Shown: one piece after another, positions 59,631-64,000 of the stretch
Numbering within the stretch: the stretch's first letter is position 1
How the letters are laid out: each line of letters starts with the position of its first letter
Notes under the pieces: generated by a model
Told to the model about the DNA's origin: nothing
Databases searched by the model: none
The model's input: the letters and a program-made list of their open reading frames with translations, nothing else
From: Dielma fastidiosa
GTDB taxonomy: Bacteria; Bacillota_I; Bacilli_A; Erysipelotrichales; Erysipelotrichaceae
Assembly: GCF_000313565.1 (NCBI RefSeq)
Contig: NZ_HE578930.1
Coordinates: 62,001-126,000, forward strand
DNA: 64,000 nt
Reading direction: 5' to 3'
Program-made: the position numbers and the translations under genes

Positions 59631-60196
59631 TGCGCAGACAGCTCATTCAGCTTGGCTAAAGTATCCAGCTTCAGCTTTTCACGCAGCCTTTTCATATAGG
59701 CAAACTCTTCGCATTCCTTTTGACCGTGTGTTTGATTTAATTCATATTCCAGCTCAATCCATGTATCCAGCGCCGCCTCATTATGCTGGAGCACTACCTC
59801 ACACTTATCGATACATTTATATAATCTCGCTTCCGGTGTTTTCAGTTCATCCATCTCCTCAAACAAGGCTTTTAAAGTATCCTTAAAAGAACCGCTGACT
59901 GTGCTTAACAGCTGATCGATCGCATCCAGCTCAACCACTTCATCCGTTGCGGTTTTATAAAAGGTCGGAATATCTCCGGTAATTGCCTCGCCAAGATCAT
60001 GAATCAGACACATCTTGATGACCTTATTCATATCCAGCTCGCTGAATTCATCAGCCACAGCCATTGCCATTAGGCCCATCCGCCAGCTATGCTCTGCCAC
60101 ACTTTCATGACGGCCGCTGCTTGTCCAGCTATGTCTTGTGTTGCACTTTAACTTTTCTGCAATATTCATAAAGACGATACATTCATTGATATCCAT
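59627..60196 (-). CDS. HD-domain hydrolase (YfbR-like)
   Basis: A 189-residue metal-dependent phosphohydrolase. It has VAEHSWRMGLMAMAVADEF with the first His, MCLIHDLGEAITGDIP with the HD pair near residue 68, and YKCIDKCEVVLQHNEA with the last Asp. This is the HD_3/YfbR plan of 5'-deoxynucleotidases. The start is uncertain: ATG 60196 or GTG 60205. Its stop overlaps the PucR start (ATGA), so both share a transcript. Confidence 0.88.
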   Translation of the reverse strand: MDINECIVFMNIAEKLKCNTRHSWTSSGRHESVAEHSWRMGLMAMAVADEFSELDMNKVIKMCLIHDLGEAITGDIPTFYKTATDEVVELDAIDQLLSTVSGSFKDTLKALFEEMDELKTPEARLYKCIDKCEVVLQHNEAALDTWIELEYELNQTHGQKECEEFAYMKRLREKLKLDTLAKLNELSAQ

Positions 60197-60246
60197 TTTC
60201 CGCACTCACTTTCCAGTATTTTTACTTTAAGTGTATTATAGCATTT

Positions 60247-60342
60247 AAGCCGCTGAACTTCGATTGCTGATTCTGCATTTACTCACTGAATGCTTCTGTT
60301 CAGCTTAAAATCATTCACTTTCGACATGATTTGATGTAAAAT
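60247..60342 (+). promoter_or_regulatory. Promoter region of the S9 peptidase gene with a nested hairpin
   Basis: GCTGAAC / GTTCAGC (60252-60306) encloses GCATT / AATGC. TTCACT (60314-60319) and TAAAAT (60337-60342) follow with 17-base spacing. The hairpin lies upstream of the predicted promoter and may act as an operator. Confidence 0.4.
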
Positions 60343-60362
60343 GAAAAACAAATGGAGGCTTT

Positions 60363-62357
60363 ATGAAAAAAATAGAACTTGAAGATTTTTCTAATTATCA
60401 ATATTTATCAGAAATTAAACTTACTGAAGATGGGAAGCGCTGCCTGTTTGTTGTCAGTCAGGCTGATTTGGATCACAACAGCTATCAGCATCACATCTGG
60501 ATGGCTGACTTAATCAACAACAAGGTTATGCAATGCAGCGGCGGCGGCAAGGAACGCGGTATAATCCTAGAATCCGCAGACACTATTTTATTTCCTGCTG
60601 ACCGTGACGGGCTTGTTAAGAAAGCGAACGCAGAGCATCAGGAGTGCAGTGCCTATTACCGTTTAAATTTAAACGGCGGTGAAGCGGTTTTAGCCTTTAC
60701 CTTACCGCTTGCCGTTACCTCTTTAAAACTCATCGATGAACAATATGCGGTTGCGATTGCCAATGTGGATCTGAATAAACCTGATCTTTCTGCTTTAAGC
60801 GGTGACGAATTAAAACAGACGATTCAGGCACTGAATGAAGAAAAGGATTATGAGGTACTTGATGAGCTGCCTTACTGGTTCAATAATCAGGGCTTTATCA
60901 ACAAGCACCGCAAACAGGCTTTTCTGGTCAATCTGCAAACCGGCGAACACAGCCTGCTCTCACCAACCTTAATGAATGTCAATGAAATGGCACTCAGTGA
61001 GGATAAGAAGACATTGATCCTATGCGGCAGTGAGTATCAGGATATCCGCCAGCCTTATTCAGTCATTCTTAAAGTTAATCTTGATACTAAGGAAACGGAA
61101 CCATTATTGGCAGATAATCAATATAATGTCAGTCATATCGCATTAAGTAAGGATTGTTTAATCTTTACCGGCACAGATTTAAAAACATGGGGTACAAATG
61201 AAAATGATAAATTCTTTGCCTGTGATCTGCATACTAAAGAGCTGACATGTTTCTTTGATCCTGACTGGGGCATCGGCTCAAGCGTTGGTTCTGACGCGAA
61301 GCTCTATGGCGGCATCAGTTTTAAATATGTCAACGATAAGCTATACTTTATCGCTACGGTGGATAATGCGTCTAATCTGTATGAATTAACATTAGATGGT
61401 GAATGCAAGGCGCTGACTCAGCAGGAAGGCAGTGTTGAATGCTTTGATATAGTTGATGAAACAGTAGTATTTATCGGTATGCGTAATATGCTGCTTCAGG
61501 AAGTCTATCAGCTGAAGCAAAATCAGGAAATAAGACTGAGTGATATCAATACGGCTGCCTTAGCGGATACTTATGTAGCCAAGCCTGAGAAGCTTTCCTT
61601 TATCAATGAGGATCAGGAACGGGTAGACGGCTGGGTGCTGAAGCCTTATAATTATGATCCGGATAAGAAATATCCGGCGATTCTGGACATTCACGGCGGA
61701 CCTAAGGTGGTCTATGGCGAAACCTTCTTTCATGAGATGCAGGCGTGGGCATCACAGGGTTATTTTGTATTCTTTGCCAATCCGCATGGCAGTGACGGCC
61801 GCGGGAATCGATTCATGCATATGGTAAACCGCTATGGTACCATTGATTATAATGATTTAATGACCTTTACTGATGAGGTATTAAAACAATATCCAGCGAT
61901 TGATCATCAGCATATCGCGGTAACCGGCGGCAGCTACGGCGGTTTCATGACGAATTGGATCATCGGCCATACAAATCGTTTCTGCTGCGCGGGCAGTCAG
62001 CGTTCAATAGCTAACTGGATCAGTAAATCATTAACGACTGATATTGGCTATTATCATAACATGACTCAAATGGCCGCGACACCTTGGCAAGACGTTTCAA
62101 AGATGTGGGACTTTTCACCTTTAAAATATGCGGATCAATGTGTCACCCCTACCTTATTTATTCAATCTGATGAGGATTATAGATGCTGGATGTGTGATGC
62201 CATGCAGATGTTTCATGCCTTAAAGCTTCATCATGTAGAGACGAGAATGTGTTTATTTAAGGGTGAAAATCATGAGTTATCAAGAAGCGGTAAACCAAAG
62301 CATCGGCTGAGACGATTAAAAGAGCTGACTCATTGGTTTGATCGATATTGTAAATAG
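60363..62357 (+). CDS. S9-family peptidase (acylaminoacyl-peptidase/DPP-like)
   Basis: A 664-residue serine peptidase without a signal peptide. The N-terminal half (about 1-390) is a beta-propeller with TolB/WD40-like repeats (LSEDKKTLILCGS; LYFIATVDNASNLYELT). The alpha/beta-hydrolase half has ILDIHGGPKVVYGE (oxyanion), the nucleophile in TGGSYGGFMTNW (about residue 527), the Asp in IQSDEDYRC and the His in KGENHELSRSGKP. It cleaves short peptides in the cytosol. TGGAGG precedes the ATG. Confidence 0.94.
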   Translation: MKKIELEDFSNYQYLSEIKLTEDGKRCLFVVSQADLDHNSYQHHIWMADLINNKVMQCSGGGKERGIILESADTILFPADRDGLVKKANAEHQECSAYYRLNLNGGEAVLAFTLPLAVTSLKLIDEQYAVAIANVDLNKPDLSALSGDELKQTIQALNEEKDYEVLDELPYWFNNQGFINKHRKQAFLVNLQTGEHSLLSPTLMNVNEMALSEDKKTLILCGSEYQDIRQPYSVILKVNLDTKETEPLLADNQYNVSHIALSKDCLIFTGTDLKTWGTNENDKFFACDLHTKELTCFFDPDWGIGSSVGSDAKLYGGISFKYVNDKLYFIATVDNASNLYELTLDGECKALTQQEGSVECFDIVDETVVFIGMRNMLLQEVYQLKQNQEIRLSDINTAALADTYVAKPEKLSFINEDQERVDGWVLKPYNYDPDKKYPAILDIHGGPKVVYGETFFHEMQAWASQGYFVFFANPHGSDGRGNRFMHMVNRYGTIDYNDLMTFTDEVLKQYPAIDHQHIAVTGGSYGGFMTNWIIGHTNRFCCAGSQRSIANWISKSLTTDIGYYHNMTQMAATPWQDVSKMWDFSPLKYADQCVTPTLFIQSDEDYRCWMCDAMQMFHALKLHHVETRMCLFKGENHELSRSGKPKHRLRRLKELTHWFDRYCK

Positions 62358-62359
62358 AA

Positions 62360-62398
62360 AACAAGCTGTGTTCTAAAATTCTGAAACACAGCTTTTAT
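62360..62398. terminator. Bidirectional terminator between the S9 peptidase and lysR genes
   Basis: 10-bp stem AAGCTGTGTT / AACACAGCTT with T-rich (plus) and A-rich (minus) flanks. Confidence 0.8.
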
Positions 62399-63288
62399 TT
62401 TACCTTTTCAACAAGCAGATCACGCATTGCTCTGGCCGCGATGCTTAAGCCATGGTGGGTATCCTGGATCAGACAAATCGTGCGGTCTAATGTTTTTTCA
62501 ACTAATTGTATTTCAATGATTTCACCTTTACTTAACGCTTCCTGAGCAAATTCAGCCGGAATAAAACCTAAACCCAGACTGTTTTTTACCATTGGCAGAA
62601 TTAAATCAGAGGTCGCAACTTCAATATCAGGTTCCCATTCCAAGCCATGATCCAGATAGAATTTATTATAAAGCTCATAGGTACGGGTATTCTGAGCCAA
62701 GCTGATCAGCGGATATTGCGTCAGTTCTTTTAGATGCAGCTTTTTATTGGCTAATGATGTGAAAGATGATGAAGCTATCAATATTTCATGAATTGTTTTA
62801 AGTTTAATTTCTTGGAGTGAACCGCTGACTTTAGTAGGTGATGTCACCACCGCAAAATCAATTTGACCGCTTTTTAACGCATTGATGGCCTGCGGGGTCG
62901 TATAATTGAAGATTTTCAAACGCACAGCCGGATAAGCCTCATGAAATTGACGCAGGATGGGCAGCAATAAACCATGCAGCGCTGTTTCACTGGCACCGAT
63001 ATAGAGAATGCCGCTTTGCAGACCAGCATTTTGCGACAGCTCAGCCTCACCTCTCTGCAGCTGTTCAAAGGCGATGGCAGCATGTTTATAAAGCTGCTCC
63101 CCTTCAGCCGTTAACGTGATGCCGCGGTTATTTCTGATAATCAGCCGGCAGCCTAATTCATTTTCAAGATTATTGATCACCCGGGTTACATTGGGCTGAC
63201 TGCTCATTAATGCAGCCGCTGCCTGTGTCATGCTGCGATATTTTGCGACATAGTAAAAGATACGGTAATATTCAAAATTAACAGCCAT
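62395..63288 (-). CDS. LysR-family transcriptional regulator
   Basis: A 297-residue regulator. Residues 1-60 form the LysR HTH (FEYYRIFYYVAKYRSMTQAAAALMSSQPNVTRVINNLENELG), followed by the effector domain with GILYIGASETALHGLLLPIL and GLGFIPAEFA. It is divergent from the MATE transporter gene at 63425 and probably regulates it. The start at 63288 has GGGAGG six bases upstream. Confidence 0.92.
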   Translation of the reverse strand: MAVNFEYYRIFYYVAKYRSMTQAAAALMSSQPNVTRVINNLENELGCRLIIRNNRGITLTAEGEQLYKHAAIAFEQLQRGEAELSQNAGLQSGILYIGASETALHGLLLPILRQFHEAYPAVRLKIFNYTTPQAINALKSGQIDFAVVTSPTKVSGSLQEIKLKTIHEILIASSSFTSLANKKLHLKELTQYPLISLAQNTRTYELYNKFYLDHGLEWEPDIEVATSDLILPMVKNSLGLGFIPAEFAQEALSKGEIIEIQLVEKTLDRTICLIQDTHHGLSIAARAMRDLLVEKVK

Positions 63289-63341
63289 CAGCAACCTCCC
63301 GGATATAACTATTTATGATATCAGCTATATCAACTATATAT

Positions 63342-63370
63342 TATTCATCTGATACTATATAGAGTATAAT
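63342..63370 (+). promoter_or_regulatory. Candidate promoter of the second MATE gene
   Basis: TATAAT (63365-63370) with a weak -35 TATTCA 17 bases upstream, as expected for a LysR-activated promoter. The region also has GATAT-n5-ATATC repeats (63317-63331) that could be LysR contacts. Confidence 0.4.
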
Positions 63371-63424
63371 ACGAAGCTGGTTAGGGTTCAATCTTTTATA
63401 CAAAATAACGAAGGGATGATGGGT

Positions 63425-64000
63425 ATGAATAACGATTTAACCGTAGGAAAGCCGTCAAGTGTCTTGTGGAGATTCTGCTTGCCGCTGTTTGGCAGTATTC
63501 TCTTTCAGCAGCTGTATAATATCGCTGACAGTTTTGTGGCGGGCAAATTCATCGGTGAACAGGCATTGGCTGCGGTCGGCAACAGCTATGAAGTAACCTT
63601 GATCTTTATAGCCTTTGCATTTGGCTGCAACATTGGCTGTTCGGTCGTTGTATCACAGCTATTCGGTGCTAAAAACTATCGTGATATGAAAACCGCGGTC
63701 ACCACAACATTAATTGCCAGTGCTGTTTTATGCGGCTTATTAATGCTGGGCGGCCTGACCCTTTGTACTCTGCTGTTAGAGCTGATCCATACACCCTCAG
63801 AAATAATCGCAGCTTCAAAATTATATCTGGATATCTATATCTTAGGACTTCCTTTTATGTTTTTCTATAATGTTTCAACCGGTATCTTCTCAGCATTGGG
63901 TGATTCACGGACACCCTTTATTTTTCTGGCGGTTTCCTCATTATCCAATATTGCCGTCGATATCCTTTTCGTTAAAGCATTCCAGATGGGGGTGGCCGGT
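63425..64000 (+). CDS. MATE-family efflux transporter, N-terminal part (cut by window end)
   Basis: 192 codons are visible from ATG 63425, preceded by GAAGGGATGATG; an in-frame ATG at 63419 is also possible. The start reads MNNDLTVGKPSSVLWRFCLPLFG, then FQQLYNIADSFVAGKFIG and EQALAAVGNSYEVTLIFIAFAFGCNIGCSVVVSQLFGA, the MatE pattern, with four to five helices so far. It is divergent from a LysR gene, so it may be inducible. Distinct from the MATE protein at 51545. Confidence 0.9.
   Translation, partial: MNNDLTVGKPSSVLWRFCLPLFGSILFQQLYNIADSFVAGKFIGEQALAAVGNSYEVTLIFIAFAFGCNIGCSVVVSQLFGAKNYRDMKTAVTTTLIASAVLCGLLMLGGLTLCTLLLELIHTPSEIIAASKLYLDIYILGLPFMFFYNVSTGIFSALGDSRTPFIFLAVSSLSNIAVDILFVKAFQMGVAG

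Noticed and set aside
1-64000. tRNA or rRNA genes
   Set aside because: None recognised on either strand by eye; a tRNAscan or Rfam search would settle this.

Overview
This window is a gene-dense stretch of a low-to-mid G+C Firmicute (Bacillota). It has strong purine-rich ribosome binding sites, short intergenic gaps, intrinsic terminators, many PTS permeases, a cytosolic anaerobe-style sulfatase and CcpA-like cre sites. The overall feel is of a gut Erysipelotrichia or Clostridia relative; that placement is an inference from gene content, and no rRNA or tRNA gene is present to confirm it.

Layout. Positions 1-11.6 kb are mostly housekeeping: the end of an ABC exporter, TrkA/TrkH potassium uptake, Dps, YchF, a DUF951 protein, a nucleoside hydrolase, FolD, D-aminoacyl-tRNA deacylase, MntP and RarA. 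Positions 11.6-19.7 kb hold an 8.1-kb mobilizable element inserted inside a gene for a membrane-anchored XRE-family regulator. The two halves of that gene lie at 10590-11599 and 19665-19808. They share the 7-bp core GTTTCCC and rejoin in frame as 372 residues if the element is removed once. The element carries a TnpX/TndX-type large serine recombinase at its left edge, a TnpW-like small protein, an array of degenerate ~65-bp repeats, a Tn916-Orf20-like relaxase (MobT), a candidate oriT, and cargo. The cargo is a DUF3781/GyrI-like pair, a RibD-type DHFR-fold protein, a DinB-family gene broken by a stop codon, and a DfrF-like trimethoprim-resistant dihydrofolate reductase. It has no type IV secretion genes, so it would need a helper conjugative element.

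Positions 19.9-29 kb hold a PRD-type regulator divergent from a sugar operon: two closely similar ribulose-phosphate-3-epimerase-like proteins flanking fructose-family PTS EIIA, EIIC and EIIB, then a HAD phosphatase. An Fe-alcohol dehydrogenase, YitT-like protein, UPF0303 protein and D-2-hydroxyacid dehydrogenase follow. Positions 29-32.3 kb hold a five-gene ABC-2 exporter operon on the minus strand. Positions 33.3-34.3 kb are a decayed patch with a 43-bp tandem duplication, a partial repeat of the EamA gene end and a frameshifted winged-helix remnant.

Positions 34.3-39.3 kb hold a mannose-family PTS (B, C, D, A) transcribed into a sulfatase without a signal peptide, with a divergent DeoR regulator; this suggests uptake of a sulfated sugar and desulfation in the cytosol. 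Positions 39.3-43.9 kb hold an NSS transporter, GNAT, PfkB kinase, VanZ-like protein and lipoprotein. Positions 43.9-51.5 kb hold a second mannose-family PTS with ChbG-like deacetylase, NagA and HAD phosphatase plus a PRD regulator, which together point to an N-acetylated amino-sugar oligosaccharide. The rest holds two MATE transporters (one cut by the window end), GpmI, AsnB, an aminotransferase next to a PucR-like regulator gene interrupted by a single TAG, an HD hydrolase, an S9 peptidase and a LysR regulator.

All functional names rest on motifs and family resemblance read by eye; no database search was run.
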